From Streptomyces uncialis (GTDB lineage Bacteria; Actinomycetota; Actinomycetes; Streptomycetales; Streptomycetaceae), in contig NZ_LFBV01000001.1 in NCBI RefSeq assembly GCF_001905345.1, positions 1,437,321 through 1,501,320 of the forward strand: a stretch of DNA of 64,000 nt, read 5' to 3'. Below, one piece after another: positions 48,565 to 58,165 of this stretch (within the stretch, counting starts at the first letter, position 1; each line of letters opens with the position of its first letter). Below the pieces are notes generated by a model that saw only the letters and a list, made by a program, of their open reading frames with translations, searched no databases and was not told the origin of the DNA. Made by a program: the position numbers and the translations under genes.

Positions 48565-48815
48565 ATGGGCGCGTTTGTGCGCGAGCTGAGCGGAACCGCT
48601 CTCCCGGGTTCGAGGATGTCGAGCAGTGCTTCCTGTCCCGCGCGAACGAGTTCCGGGCCTGCAAGGCCGACCTCGATGTGACCATGACCAGCACCGCCGT
48701 TGCCTTCGGCGACGCCGGCGGTCCGGGGTACGGCGACGCGCTGCGGACCATGGATCAGCCGGAATTCCGCACCCTGCCGGCGCCGGTGCCCTGGGCGCGG
48801 AACAGACCCCGGTGA
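48565..48815 (+). pseudogene. small gene broken by an apparent frameshift
   Basis: ATG 48565 has GAGAGGAG upstream and reads MGAFVRELSG. In the present sequence that frame becomes Ser/Ala-rich and ends early. Adding one base at 48592-48593 joins it to a high-GC3 frame (RSPGFEDVEQCFLSRANEF ... GYGDALRTMDQPEFR) ending at TGA 48813-48815. The restored product would be about 83 aa, with no known family. Confidence 0.4.
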
Positions 48816-49083
48816 CCTCGGCCGTGCGCAGGCGTCTGGTGCGTCAGGGGGGCGTGCGGGATTGGCGTGAGCGCCCTTGCAGGGACGGGGACGTCGCAGA
48901 AGTCTCGACGGGATTCTGTGCACGGTGCCGTGCGGGCTGCCGGTCCCCAGATGACGACGCGTACCCGCCCAGCCGTATGTCCGGGCTCGGACGGGGCCCC
49001 GTTGCCGTCCGGCCGACCATCCGCGTCGCCACCGCCCAGGCCCCGGGGCGGTGGGGCCGTCCGTATCAACGAGGAGTTCCCTG

Positions 49084-50496
49084 TTGCCTGCCACTCCCGT
49101 CTCAGCCCCTGCCGTCCGGAAGCTGTCCCGTCTCGCCGTCGTACTGACGGTCGCCGCAGGCTGTCTTGCCCCCCTGACAGCGTCCGCCGCGTCGGCCCCG
49201 GTGCGGGCCGCCGCACCGCCGGTGTACGCCTATACGGCCAATATCAACGCTGGTTCGGTGTCGGTGATCGATACGGCCACGAACGCGGTCACCGCCACCG
49301 TCCCGGTCGGGAACGCACCCCAGTCGGTCACCCTGTCCCCGGACGGGACCCGTGTCTACACCGCCAACTACCTGGACGACACGGTGTCGGTGATCGACAC
49401 CGCCACGAACACCGTCACCGACACGGTCTCCGTCGGCAGGAGCCCGGCATCGGTGAAGGTCTCGCCGGACAACTCCCGCCTGTACGCCGTCAACTACATC
49501 GGTGATTCGGTGTCGGTGATCGACACCGCGACGAACACGGTCACCGCCACCGTCCCGGTCGGGAACGCACCCCAGTCGGTCGCGGTGTCCCCGGACGGGA
49601 GCCGTGCCTACACCGCCGACTCCGACGCCAACCAGGTGTCGGTGATCGACACCGCCACGAACACCGTCACCGGCACGGTCGCCGTCGGCAGGAGCCCGGC
49701 ATCGGTGGTGGTGTCCCCGGACAGCTCCACCGTGTACGCCGCCAACTCCTACGGCGACTCGCTGTCGGTGATCGACACGGCGACCCATACCGTCACCGGC
49801 ACGATCCCGACCGGGAATCTGCCCCGCTCGGTGACCTTGTCCCGGGACGGGGCCCGCGCCTACACCGCCAACCTCGTCGACGACACGGTGTCGGTGATCG
49901 ACACCGGCACCCGGACCATCACCGCCACCGTCCCTGTCGGGAACGGATCCCAGTCAGTGGCCCTGTCCCCGGACGACTCCCGCGCCTACACCGCCAACGC
50001 ATACGCCGGCACGGTCTCGGTGATCGACACCGGTACGAACACCGTCACCGCAACCGTCACCGTCGGCCAGGGCCCTGTGGCGATCGCCGTCGGCGCACTC
50101 CCGGCCCCCGACGCCGACCTCGCCGTCGCCCTGGCCGCGACCCCGGTCCCCGGCCTCCTCAACGGACGCGTGAACTACACCCTCACGCTCACCAACGACG
50201 GGCCCGCCACTCTTACCTCGGCGACGGTCACCGCCACCCTGCCCGGCTCCTTGACCGCGACCAGCCCGGACTGCACCCCCACCGCGGGCAAGGTCACCTG
50301 CACCCTCACCAACCTGCCCGCCGGTGACAGCGTCACCCGCCACTTCACCCTCCCCGTCGCCCTCCTCACCCTCGGCCGCCCCTACACCGTCACGGCCACC
50401 CGCACCGCCTCCGCACCCACCGACCCCAACCCCGCCAACGACACCGCCACCCGCACCTGCACCGCCACCACCTCCCTCATCATCAACTGCACCTGA
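49084..50496 (+). CDS. secreted YVTN beta-propeller protein with a DUF11 tail, copy B
   Basis: A 470-aa exported paralogue of the protein at 42433. The signal peptide LAVVLTVAAGCLAPLTASAA is followed by seven YVTN repeats (VSVIDTATNTVTATVPVG, VTLSPDGTRVYTAN) and an Ig-like DUF11 domain with SPDCTPTAGKVTCTLTNLP, also found almost unchanged in copy A. TTG 49084 with GAGGAG 7 nt upstream is the likely start; a longer frame to GTG 49051 would include that site. Unlike copy A there is no TTA near the start. It is probably anchored at or released from the cell surface; the ligand is unknown. Confidence 0.86.
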   Translation: MPATPVSAPAVRKLSRLAVVLTVAAGCLAPLTASAASAPVRAAAPPVYAYTANINAGSVSVIDTATNAVTATVPVGNAPQSVTLSPDGTRVYTANYLDDTVSVIDTATNTVTDTVSVGRSPASVKVSPDNSRLYAVNYIGDSVSVIDTATNTVTATVPVGNAPQSVAVSPDGSRAYTADSDANQVSVIDTATNTVTGTVAVGRSPASVVVSPDSSTVYAANSYGDSLSVIDTATHTVTGTIPTGNLPRSVTLSRDGARAYTANLVDDTVSVIDTGTRTITATVPVGNGSQSVALSPDDSRAYTANAYAGTVSVIDTGTNTVTATVTVGQGPVAIAVGALPAPDADLAVALAATPVPGLLNGRVNYTLTLTNDGPATLTSATVTATLPGSLTATSPDCTPTAGKVTCTLTNLPAGDSVTRHFTLPVALLTLGRPYTVTATRTASAPTDPNPANDTATRTCTATTSLIINCT

Positions 50497-50555
50497 CCAC
50501 CCCAACACCACGTGCCACCCCCGCGCCCATCGCGATGAATCCAGGTGCGGAACGG

Positions 50556-50599
50556 CCGAGGGGCCGGGCAGAGCACCACGGCACCGCCCGGCCCCTCGG
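50556..50599 (+). terminator. terminator hairpin after propeller copy B
   Basis: A perfect 14-nt stem (50556-50569 and 50586-50599) with a 16-nt loop, 59 nt after the stop at 50496 and before the thioredoxin gene. Confidence 0.75.
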
Positions 50600-50697
50600 T
50601 GAACGATTCCCGACTACGGAACCGCCCCGCGCAGTGCGCGGGCCGCGCCCCCGGAGGGGCGGGTACTCCAGGAAACGAAACGACGAGGTGAGGTCTG

Positions 50698-51024
50698 ATG
50701 AGCGGTACCGTCACCGAACTGACCGACCATTCCTTCGAGGAGCGCGTGCTGCGGGCCGAAGGGCCCGTGCTGGTCGAGTTCTGGGCCGAGTGGTGCGGGC
50801 CGTGCAAGATACTGGCGCCCATCCTCGACGAGATCGCCGCCGAGTACGCCGGGAGGCTCACCGTCGCCAAGCTGAACATCGACCAGAATCCGGCCACCGC
50901 ACCTCAGTACGACGTGAGGGCCATCCCGGCCCTTCTCGTCTTCAAGAACGGCATCGTGACCGCGACCAAGGCCGGCGCCATGTCGAAGTCCCAGCTCACA
51001 GAGTTCATCGACGCGAACCTCTGA
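50698..51024 (+). CDS. trxA: thioredoxin
   Basis: A 108-aa single-domain thioredoxin with the active site WCGPC (about 32-36) and the cis-proline segment [11 protein letters not shown]. It reduces disulfides of cytoplasmic proteins using thioredoxin reductase. The ATG has a GAGGTC site. It stands 268 nt upstream of the DUF255 thioredoxin-domain gene, with no promoter-proximal partner such as trxB, so it is probably a secondary thioredoxin. Note that trxA is assigned by family; the main cellular copy may lie elsewhere. Confidence 0.9.
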   Translation: MSGTVTELTDHSFEERVLRAEGPVLVEFWAEWCGPCKILAPILDEIAAEYAGRLTVAKLNIDQNPATAPQYDVRAIPALLVFKNGIVTATKAGAMSKSQLTEFIDANL

Positions 51025-51292
51025 CAGCAGCACAGGGAAGAAGTGCCGGCGGCGATGATCCGCAGGCGCCGTCACGTCGGGGAGCCTTCGAGTCGATCGA
51101 CCACTACCGGACCGGGAGTCCCGGCGGCCCGCCCACACCCCGCGCCCCTCTGCGGGCTCGAAGGCATGTACGGCGGACCCTGACGACCGATCCGTTCGTT
51201 CTCGGCCAGTCGCCTTCCCACAGCGAACCGACCCGGCGACCCTGGCCACGCAAAGCTCGGCCGGAGGGTCCGGATCATGCGACGATGCCGGT

Positions 51293-53569
51293 ATGAACCG
51301 ACTGGCCGACGAGCAGTCGCCCTACCTGCTCCAGCACGTCTCCAATCCGGTGGACTGGTGGCCCTGGACGACGGAGGCTTTCGAGGAAGCCCGGCGGCGC
51401 GATGTACCCGTACTGCTGTCGGTCGGCTACTCCGCGTGCCACTGGTGCCACGTGATGGCGCACGAGTCGTTCGAGGACGAGGCCACCGCCGCGCTGCTCA
51501 ACGAGCACTTCGTGAGTGTGAAGGTGGACCGGGAGGAGCGCCCGGACGTCGATGCCGTCTATATGGAGGCGGTGCAGGCCGCGACCGGGCAGGGCGGCTG
51601 GCCGATGACCGTGTTCCTGACGCCGGACGCGGAGCCGTTCTACTTCGGTACGTACTTCCCGCCCGAGCCCCGGCACGGCATGCCGTCGTTCCGGCAGGTG
51701 CTCGACGGGGTGCGCCAGGCGTGGGAGGGCAGGCGCGGTGAGGTCGCCGAGGTCGCCGCGAAGATCGCCCGGGACCTCGGGGAACGCGAGATCGGGCTCG
51801 GCGACGGGGAGCGGCCCGGGGAGCAGGAGCAGGCGCAGGCCCTGCTGGGGCTGACCCGGGAGTACGACGAGCGGTACGGCGGATTCGGGGGCGCCCCGAA
51901 GTTCCCGCCGTCCATGGTGCTGGAGTTCCTGCTGCGCCATCACGCCCGCACCGGCGCGGAGGGCGCGCTCCAGATGGCGCTCGACACCGCCGAGCGGATG
52001 GCGCGCGGCGGGATCTACGACCAGCTCGGCGGCGGTTTCGCCCGCTACTCCGTGGACCGCGAGTGGGTCGTGCCCCACTTCGAGAAGATGCTGTACGACA
52101 ACGCCCTGCTGTGCCGTGTGTACGCCCATCTGTGGCGGTCCACCGGCTCGGAGTCGGCCCGGCGGGTCGCCCTGGAGACCGCCGACTTCATGGTCCGCGA
52201 ACTGGGCACCGAACACGGCGCGTTCGCCTCCGCGCTCGACGCGGACAGCGAGGACGCCGAGGGCCGGCACGTCGAGGGCGCCTACTACGTATGGACCCCC
52301 GCCGGACTCCGCGAGGTGCTCGGGGAGCAGGACGCCGAGCTCGCCGCCACGTACTACGGCGTCACCGAGGAGGGCACCTTCGAGGAAGGCGCGTCCGTCC
52401 TGCAACTGCCCGTCACCGAGACGGTGGTCGACGCCGAGCGCGTCGCCTCCGTACGGGAGCGGCTGCTCGACGCCCGCTCGCGGCGCCCCGCCCCCGCCCG
52501 TGACGACAAGGTGGTCGCCGCCTGGAACGGGCTCGCCATCGCCGCGCTCGCGGAGACCGGCGCCTACTTCGACCGCCCCGACCTGGTGGAGGCCGCGGTC
52601 CGCGCGGCCGATGTCCTCGTACGGCTGCACATGGACGACGCGGCGCGGCTGCTGCGCACCTCCAAGGACGGCCGGCCCGGTTCCAACGCGGGTGTCCTGG
52701 AGGACTACGCCGATGTCGCCGAAGGGTTCCTCACGCTGGCGTCGGTGACCGGCGAAGGTGTGTGGCTGGAATTCGCGGGCTTCCTGCTGGACCATGTGCT
52801 CGCCCGGTTCACGGGGGAGGGCGGCGCGCTGTACGACACCGCGTCGGACGCCGAGCAGCTGATCCGGCGCCCCCAGGACCCCACCGACAACGCCACGCCC
52901 TCGGGCTGGACCGCGGCGGCCGGTGCCCTGCTGTCGTACGCGGCGCAGACCGGCTCCGAACCGCACCGCACCGCCGCCGAACGGGCCCTCGGGGTCGTCA
53001 AGGCGCTCGGTCCGAAGGTGCCCCGGTTCGTCGGCTGGGGCCTCGCCGTCGCGGAAGCCGCGCTCGACGGGCCGCGCGAGGTGGCCGTGGTCGGCGCGGA
53101 GGGTGATCCGCTGCGGGAGCTGCTGCACCGTACGGCGCTGCTCGGTACCGCACCCGGCGCCGTCGTCGCGGTCGGCGAGCCCGTACCGTCCGCGACCGAG
53201 CCCACGCCGCCCACATCCGATCCCGCAACCACGTCCGGGCCCGAGTCCGCGACCGAGCCCGCACCGCCCGCAACCGAGCCCGAGCCCCCGGCCACGTCCG
53301 AGCCCGGACCCGCACCCGAGTCCGCCCCCACACCCAGCGGGACCGCTCAAGGTGTCGCCGAAGGCCCGAAACCCCCTTCCCGTAAGCGTGTTGATGTGCG
53401 CGAGGTCGAACTCCCGCTGCTCGCCGATCGGGTGCTGGTGCGGGGGCGTGCGGCGGCGTACGTCTGCCGGGACTTCACCTGTGACGCGCCCACCACCGAT
53501 CCCACCCTTCTCGCGGACGCGCTCGGGGTACGTGTAGACGTCAACGACGGTGATATTCGGTCAACTTGA
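51293..53569 (+). CDS. DUF255 thioredoxin-domain / six-hairpin glycosidase-like protein (YyaL family), intact
   Basis: A 758-aa cytoplasmic protein. The N-terminal DUF255 domain has the thioredoxin-like motif SACHWCHVM (about 46-54) and [13 protein letters not shown] long alpha/alpha-barrel-like region follows ([48 protein letters not shown]), as in YyaL/spermatogenesis-associated protein 20. Close to the end an insert of about 60 residues rich in Pro, Glu, Thr and Ala (about 632-690) interrupts the conserved C-terminus. The function of the family is uncertain. The 5' part of this gene is present in three truncated copies upstream, which suggests that it is an insertion target. Confidence 0.88.
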   Translation: MNRLADEQSPYLLQHVSNPVDWWPWTTEAFEEARRRDVPVLLSVGYSACHWCHVMAHESFEDEATAALLNEHFVSVKVDREERPDVDAVYMEAVQAATGQGGWPMTVFLTPDAEPFYFGTYFPPEPRHGMPSFRQVLDGVRQAWEGRRGEVAEVAAKIARDLGEREIGLGDGERPGEQEQAQALLGLTREYDERYGGFGGAPKFPPSMVLEFLLRHHARTGAEGALQMALDTAERMARGGIYDQLGGGFARYSVDREWVVPHFEKMLYDNALLCRVYAHLWRSTGSESARRVALETADFMVRELGTEHGAFASALDADSEDAEGRHVEGAYYVWTPAGLREVLGEQDAELAATYYGVTEEGTFEEGASVLQLPVTETVVDAERVASVRERLLDARSRRPAPARDDKVVAAWNGLAIAALAETGAYFDRPDLVEAAVRAADVLVRLHMDDAARLLRTSKDGRPGSNAGVLEDYADVAEGFLTLASVTGEGVWLEFAGFLLDHVLARFTGEGGALYDTASDAEQLIRRPQDPTDNATPSGWTAAAGALLSYAAQTGSEPHRTAAERALGVVKALGPKVPRFVGWGLAVAEAALDGPREVAVVGAEGDPLRELLHRTALLGTAPGAVVAVGEPVPSATEPTPPTSDPATTSGPESATEPAPPATEPEPPATSEPGPAPESAPTPSGTAQGVAEGPKPPSRKRVDVREVELPLLADRVLVRGRAAAYVCRDFTCDAPTTDPTLLADALGVRVDVNDGDIRST

Positions 53570-53808
53570 GCAGTCCCCCCTCGTTCCGCCCCCGCCTCGG
53601 CGAGGGCGGTGCTGAGCGCACGTCCTCCTTGTCGCGACCGGAATCCCTCCCTCCTGTGCCCGAAACATCGGAGGACGGAACCAGGCCATCGGATTCAGGC
53701 CATTTCTCGGCCGTGCACCCCATCGTCATATAACCCTCTTACTCTCTCCACATCGGTTGGGGGGTACGACGACGTGTCGTACGACCGAGGGGGATCTGGG
53801 GGGATCTG
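53570..53808. promoter_or_regulatory. leader of the glycan operon
   Basis: This 239-nt gap has an AT-rich stretch around 53725-53745 (CATATAACCC) that could hold a -10 element, and GGGGGGATC before the TTG start at 53809. Nothing more specific is supported. Confidence 0.4.
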
Positions 53809-55098
53809 TTGCTCACGTCCGTGTTCATCGCCGCCGTTTCGCTGGCGCTGTTCTGGATGGCGGCGTTCACGCTCTGGTGGCAGATGCACGCGTGGCGCAC
53901 CCCGGAGACGCTCGCCGCCACCAGCTTCGGCAGGCCCGAGGGCGAGGCCGGGCTGTCGTTCTCGCTGCTGCTGCCGGCCCGCCACGAACAGGCGGTGCTC
54001 GACCACACCATCCAGCGGCTGCTGGAGTCCGGGCACACCGACTTCGAGATCATCGTCATCGTCGGCCACGACGACCCGGACACCACCGAGGTCGCCCGCC
54101 GCGCCGAGGAACGCGACCCGCGGGTCCGGGTCGTCGTCGACACCCACGAGGCCAAGAACAAGCCCAAGGCGCTGAACACCGCGCTGCCGACGTGCCGGGG
54201 TGACATCGTCGGGGTCTTCGACGCCGAGGACCAGGTCCACCCCGAACTGCTCACCCATGTCGACCACGCGTTCCGCGCGACCGGCGCGGACGTCGTGCAG
54301 GGCGGTGTGCAGCTCATCAACTTCCATTCGAGCTGGTACAGCCTGCGCAACTGCCTGGAGTACTTCTTCTGGTTCCGCTCCCGGCTGCATCTGCACGCCC
54401 AGAAGGGGTTCATCCCGCTCGGCGGGAACACCGTCTTCGTCCGCACCACCGTGCTGCGCGAAGCGGGCGGCTGGGACCCCGAATGCCTCGCCGAGGACTG
54501 CGACCTCGGGGTACGGCTCTCCAGCGTCGGCAAGAAGGTCGTCGTCGCGTACGACTCCGACATGGTCACCCGTGAGGAGACCCCCGGCACCCTGATGTCG
54601 CTGCTGAAGCAGCGCACCCGCTGGAACCAGGGATTCCTCCAGGTCTACCGGAAGAAGGACTGGAAGCAGCTCCCCACCGCCGGTCAGCGCATGCTCGCCC
54701 GCTACACCCTGATGACGCCGTTCCTCCAGGCGTTCTCCGGGGTCGTCATCCCCGTGAACGCGGCCGTCGCGATCTTCCTCGACGTGCCCGTCGGGATCGC
54801 GTTCCTCACCTTCCTGCCCGCCGTGACCGCCCTGGTCACCTTTGTCTTCGAGGTCGTCGGACTCCACGACTTCGGCAAGCAGTACGGGCTGCGGGTCCGC
54901 GTCACGCACTACATCAAGCTCATCGTCGGCGGACCGTTCTACCAGGTCCTCCTCGCGGGCGCCGCGATCCGCGCGGTCTGGCGCGAGCAGCGCGGCCGTC
55001 ACGACTGGGAGCTGACCAGCCATGTCGGCGCCCATCTCGCGACCGGCCCGGCCACCGACCCCCGCCACGCCGATCCCCGAGAGGACGCCCACGCGTGA
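53809..55098 (+). CDS. processive GT2 glycosyltransferase
   Basis: A 429-aa membrane glycosyltransferase: one N-terminal transmembrane helix, a cytoplasmic GT-A domain (about 45-290) and two or three C-terminal helices (GVVIPVNAAVAIFLDVPVG, FLTFLPAVTALVTFVF). The catalytic set of processive GT2 enzymes is visible: DAEDQVHPE (about 139), the base motif LAEDCDLG and QRTRWNQGF, the Q-x-x-R-W signature. It probably makes and exports a beta-linked glycan. TTG 53809 follows a G-rich site; other starts are possible within a few codons. Its stop overlaps the next start (GTGA). The operon ends in a GlxA-like oxidase, as in the Streptomyces cslA-glxA tip-glycan locus. Confidence 0.87.
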   Translation: MLTSVFIAAVSLALFWMAAFTLWWQMHAWRTPETLAATSFGRPEGEAGLSFSLLLPARHEQAVLDHTIQRLLESGHTDFEIIVIVGHDDPDTTEVARRAEERDPRVRVVVDTHEAKNKPKALNTALPTCRGDIVGVFDAEDQVHPELLTHVDHAFRATGADVVQGGVQLINFHSSWYSLRNCLEYFFWFRSRLHLHAQKGFIPLGGNTVFVRTTVLREAGGWDPECLAEDCDLGVRLSSVGKKVVVAYDSDMVTREETPGTLMSLLKQRTRWNQGFLQVYRKKDWKQLPTAGQRMLARYTLMTPFLQAFSGVVIPVNAAVAIFLDVPVGIAFLTFLPAVTALVTFVFEVVGLHDFGKQYGLRVRVTHYIKLIVGGPFYQVLLAGAAIRAVWREQRGRHDWELTSHVGAHLATGPATDPRHADPREDAHA

Positions 55099-56732
55099 CC
55101 TCCACCCTCACCGCGGTGGACACTGCCCCTGTCCCCGCGCGACGCCTGCGCGCGCCCCGGCGCCCCGTCATGACCCACCGGCCCGTCGTCCGGTTCCGGA
55201 GTTCACGCACCGACCTCGCCGTGTGCGCGGCGCTGCTGGCGCTGATCGTCCTGGTCCAGGGCTGGAACATCGCCCAGTACCCGTCGTTCAGCGACGACGA
55301 GGGCACCTATCTCGCGCAGGCGTGGGCCGTCCAGCAGGGCGAGGGCCTCGCCCACTACACCTACTGGTACGACCATCCGCCCGTCGGCTGGCTCCAGATA
55401 GCCGCGCTGACCTGGCTGCCCGCGCAGATCGCCCCCGAGTCGATGACCGTCGGCGTGATGCGGCTCGCGATGCTCCTGATCAGCGCCGCCAGCTCCGTCC
55501 TGCTGTACGTCCTCGCCCGCCGACTGTGGCTGCCGCGCTGGTCCGCCGCGCTCGCGATGGCGCTGTTCGGGCTCTCCCCGCTGTCCGTGATCCTCCAGCG
55601 GCAGATGTACCTCGACAACATCGCCGTCCTGTGGATACTCCTCGCGTTCTGTCTCGCCGCGTCCCCCAGCCGCCATCTGTGGCACCACTTCGCCGCCGGG
55701 ATCGCCGCCGCGATCGGCGTGCTCAGCAAGGAGACGATGCTCCTGCTGCTGCCCGCGCTGATGTTCACCATGTGGCGCTACAGCCACCGCGACACCCGTA
55801 AGTTCGCCTTCACCGGCGCCATCACCGCGTGCGCCCTGATCGGCCTGTCGTACCCGCTGTTCGCCCTGCTGAAGGGCGAGTTGCTGCCCGGTCCGGGCCA
55901 TGTCTCCCTCTGGGACGGCATCACCTACCAGATGAGCCGCCCCGGCTCCGGCTTCATCCTCGACGAGGGCTCCGGCTCGCACGGCGTCCTGCGGTCCTGG
56001 CTCTACTACGACCGCGTCCTGCCGGTCGGCGGACTCGCGGGCGCGCTGCTGCTGCTCGTCACCTACCCCTGGTCGGTCACCGCCCGGGCCCTCGCCGGAC
56101 CCGCCGCGTCCGTCGCGATCCTCGCCCTGGTCGCCATGCGGCCCTCCGGCTACCTCCCCGCCATGTACGTCGTCCAGGCCCTGCCGTTCCTGGCCCTGGT
56201 GCTCGCCGGGGGCGCGGCGAGCGTCGCCCACGCGCTGCTGCGCACCTGGCGCCGCCCCGGCGAGAAGCAGGGCGTACGGGGACTGCGGCTCACCACCGCC
56301 GCCGTGCTCACCGCGTCCGCCGTCGCGTTCGTCCTCCCGCGCTGGTACGAGGGCAACCGGATCGCCCTCACCACCGACGCCAACGCCCCCTACCGGCAGG
56401 CCGCGCACTGGATGGCGAACGAGGTCCCCGACCCCGCCCGCACCCGCGTCCTCGTGGACGACGCGCTGTGGCTGGATCTTGTGCACGCCGGATACCAACC
56501 GGGCCTGGGAGCCGTCTGGTTCTACAAAGCGGATCTCGACCCGGCCGTGACGAAGACGATGCCGCGCGGCTGGCGGGACCTCGACTACGTCGTGTCGTCC
56601 CCGACGGTACGGCGGGACGCCGTGAACCTGCCCAACGTGAAAGCGGCGCTGGAGCACTCCGCACTCGTCAAGGTCTTCGGCGCGGGCGAGGACCGTGTCG
56701 AGATCCGGAAGATCGCGGGAGGCACACGATGA
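55095..56732 (+). CDS. polytopic GT39/ArnT-like glycosyltransferase
   Basis: A 545-aa membrane protein with about ten transmembrane helices. The first extracytoplasmic loop carries the catalytic SDDEGTYLAQAWAVQQGEG (about 60-78) and YWYDHPPVGWLQ, characteristic of PMT-type (GT39/GT83) enzymes that transfer a sugar from polyprenyl phosphate. A small soluble C-terminal domain follows. GTG 55095 overlaps the upstream stop, and its own stop overlaps the next ATG (ATGA). It probably uses the polyprenyl-phosphate sugar made by the following gene. Confidence 0.88.
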   Translation: MTSTLTAVDTAPVPARRLRAPRRPVMTHRPVVRFRSSRTDLAVCAALLALIVLVQGWNIAQYPSFSDDEGTYLAQAWAVQQGEGLAHYTYWYDHPPVGWLQIAALTWLPAQIAPESMTVGVMRLAMLLISAASSVLLYVLARRLWLPRWSAALAMALFGLSPLSVILQRQMYLDNIAVLWILLAFCLAASPSRHLWHHFAAGIAAAIGVLSKETMLLLLPALMFTMWRYSHRDTRKFAFTGAITACALIGLSYPLFALLKGELLPGPGHVSLWDGITYQMSRPGSGFILDEGSGSHGVLRSWLYYDRVLPVGGLAGALLLLVTYPWSVTARALAGPAASVAILALVAMRPSGYLPAMYVVQALPFLALVLAGGAASVAHALLRTWRRPGEKQGVRGLRLTTAAVLTASAVAFVLPRWYEGNRIALTTDANAPYRQAAHWMANEVPDPARTRVLVDDALWLDLVHAGYQPGLGAVWFYKADLDPAVTKTMPRGWRDLDYVVSSPTVRRDAVNLPNVKAALEHSALVKVFGAGEDRVEIRKIAGGTR

Positions 56733-58162
56733 ACGGCCACGAGGGCACGGTCCCGGGCGACCTGGACGCCCGGCTGGAGGACGACCCCGGGCCCGAACCA
56801 GGTGCCGTGACCATCGTCGTCCCCACCTTCAACGAGTCCGCGAACATCCGTGAACTGCTGCGCCGCGTCACCGACTCGGTACCGGCCGCGCTGCCCTGCG
56901 AGGTCGTCTTCGTCGACGACTCCACCGACGACACCCCCGAGGTGATCACCGAGGCGGCGCAGGACTGTCCGTTCCCCGTCACGCTCATCCACCGGGAGCG
57001 GCCCACCGGCGGCCTCGGCGGCGCGGTCGTCGAGGGCATCAGGGCCGCCACCTCGCCCTGGGTCGTCGTCATGGACGGCGACCTCCAGCATCCGCCCGCC
57101 CTCGTCCCCGAACTCGTCGCCGCCGGGGAACGCTCCCGCGCCACCCTCGTCGTCGCCAGCCGCTACATCGAGGGCGGCAGCCGCGCGGGACTCGCGGGCG
57201 GCTACCGGATCGCCGTGTCCCGGCTGTCGACCTGGCTCACCAAGGGCCTCTTCCCGCGCGGACTGCGCGGTATCAGCGACCCGATGAGCGGCTTCTTCGC
57301 GATCCGCCGCACCGCGGTCACCGCCGACGCGCTCCAGCCCCTCGGCTACAAGATCCTGCTGGAGCTCGCGGTCCGCCTCCGCCCGCCGGGGGTCACCGAG
57401 GTGCCCTTCGAGTTCCAGGACCGCTACGCGGGCGAGTCCAAGTCGACGGCCAGGGAGGGACTGCGCTTCCTGCGCCATCTCCTCGCCCTGCGGACCTCCT
57501 CGCGGCTCGCCCGGATGATCGTCTTCGGGCTGATCGGACTGACCGGGTTCCTGCCCAATCTGCTCGCCCTGCACGGCCTCACCACCGCCGGGATGCACTA
57601 CCTGCCCGCCGAGATCGTCGCCAACCAGGCCGGGGTGGCCTGGAACTTCCTCCTCATCGAGCTGCTGCTGTTCCACGACCGCCGCGGTCACCGCCACTGG
57701 GCCGACCGCACGGCCCGCTTCGCGCTGATAGCCAACGCCGACCTCGTGCTCCGTATCCCGCTGATCGCGCTGCTCGTCGGCCAGTGGCACATGGCGGTGC
57801 TGCCCGCCACCGCACTGGCCCTGGTCACCACGTTCGTGCTGCGCTTCGCCGGTACGGAGGCCCTGATCTACCTGCCCGCCCGCGACCGCACGGGACGCGC
57901 CGGGCGTACGGGAAGCGGTCGTACGGGACGCGGCGGTCGTACGGGAGGCGCTGGTCGTACGGGACGCACGGGCCCCACGGGACACGACAGCCGCGACGGC
58001 CACGCCACCACCACCGGCACCGGAGGCACGACCGGCACCGTCACCGGCACCGAAGGCACCACCGGCACCGAGAACACCACCGGCACCGAAGGCATCGCCC
58101 CCACCGAGGACGCCCCCCACCCCCACGGAACGAGCCGCCCGGCCCAGCACGGAAGGCAGTAG
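56729..58162 (+). CDS. polyprenyl-phosphate GT2 with a GtrA membrane domain
   Basis: A 477-aa fusion. Residues about 25-260 are a dolichyl-phosphate-mannose-synthase-like GT2 (IVVPTFNESANI, VVFVDDSTDDT, VVMDGDLQHPP, DPMSGFFAIRR). Residues about 265-385 are a four-helix GtrA domain (MIVFGLIGLTGFLPNLLAL). The last 90 residues are Gly/Arg/Thr repeats of no obvious fold. It would load a sugar onto polyprenyl phosphate and help present it outside, supplying the GT39-like enzyme. Start and end are tightly coupled to the neighbours. Confidence 0.88.
   Translation: MNGHEGTVPGDLDARLEDDPGPEPGAVTIVVPTFNESANIRELLRRVTDSVPAALPCEVVFVDDSTDDTPEVITEAAQDCPFPVTLIHRERPTGGLGGAVVEGIRAATSPWVVVMDGDLQHPPALVPELVAAGERSRATLVVASRYIEGGSRAGLAGGYRIAVSRLSTWLTKGLFPRGLRGISDPMSGFFAIRRTAVTADALQPLGYKILLELAVRLRPPGVTEVPFEFQDRYAGESKSTAREGLRFLRHLLALRTSSRLARMIVFGLIGLTGFLPNLLALHGLTTAGMHYLPAEIVANQAGVAWNFLLIELLLFHDRRGHRHWADRTARFALIANADLVLRIPLIALLVGQWHMAVLPATALALVTTFVLRFAGTEALIYLPARDRTGRAGRTGSGRTGRGGRTGGAGRTGRTGPTGHDSRDGHATTTGTGGTTGTVTGTEGTTGTENTTGTEGIAPTEDAPHPHGTSRPAQHGRQ
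57886..58110 (+). repeat. repeats encoding a Gly-Arg/Gly-Thr tail
   Basis: Two imperfect arrays lie within the 3' end of the GtrA-domain gene: units encoding Gly-Arg-Thr (57886-57975) and then units of about 18 nt (ACCGGCACCGAAGGCACC and variants, 58010-58110) encoding Thr-Gly-Thr-Glu-Gly-Thr. They are prone to length change. Confidence 0.8.
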
Positions 58163-58165
58163 CCC

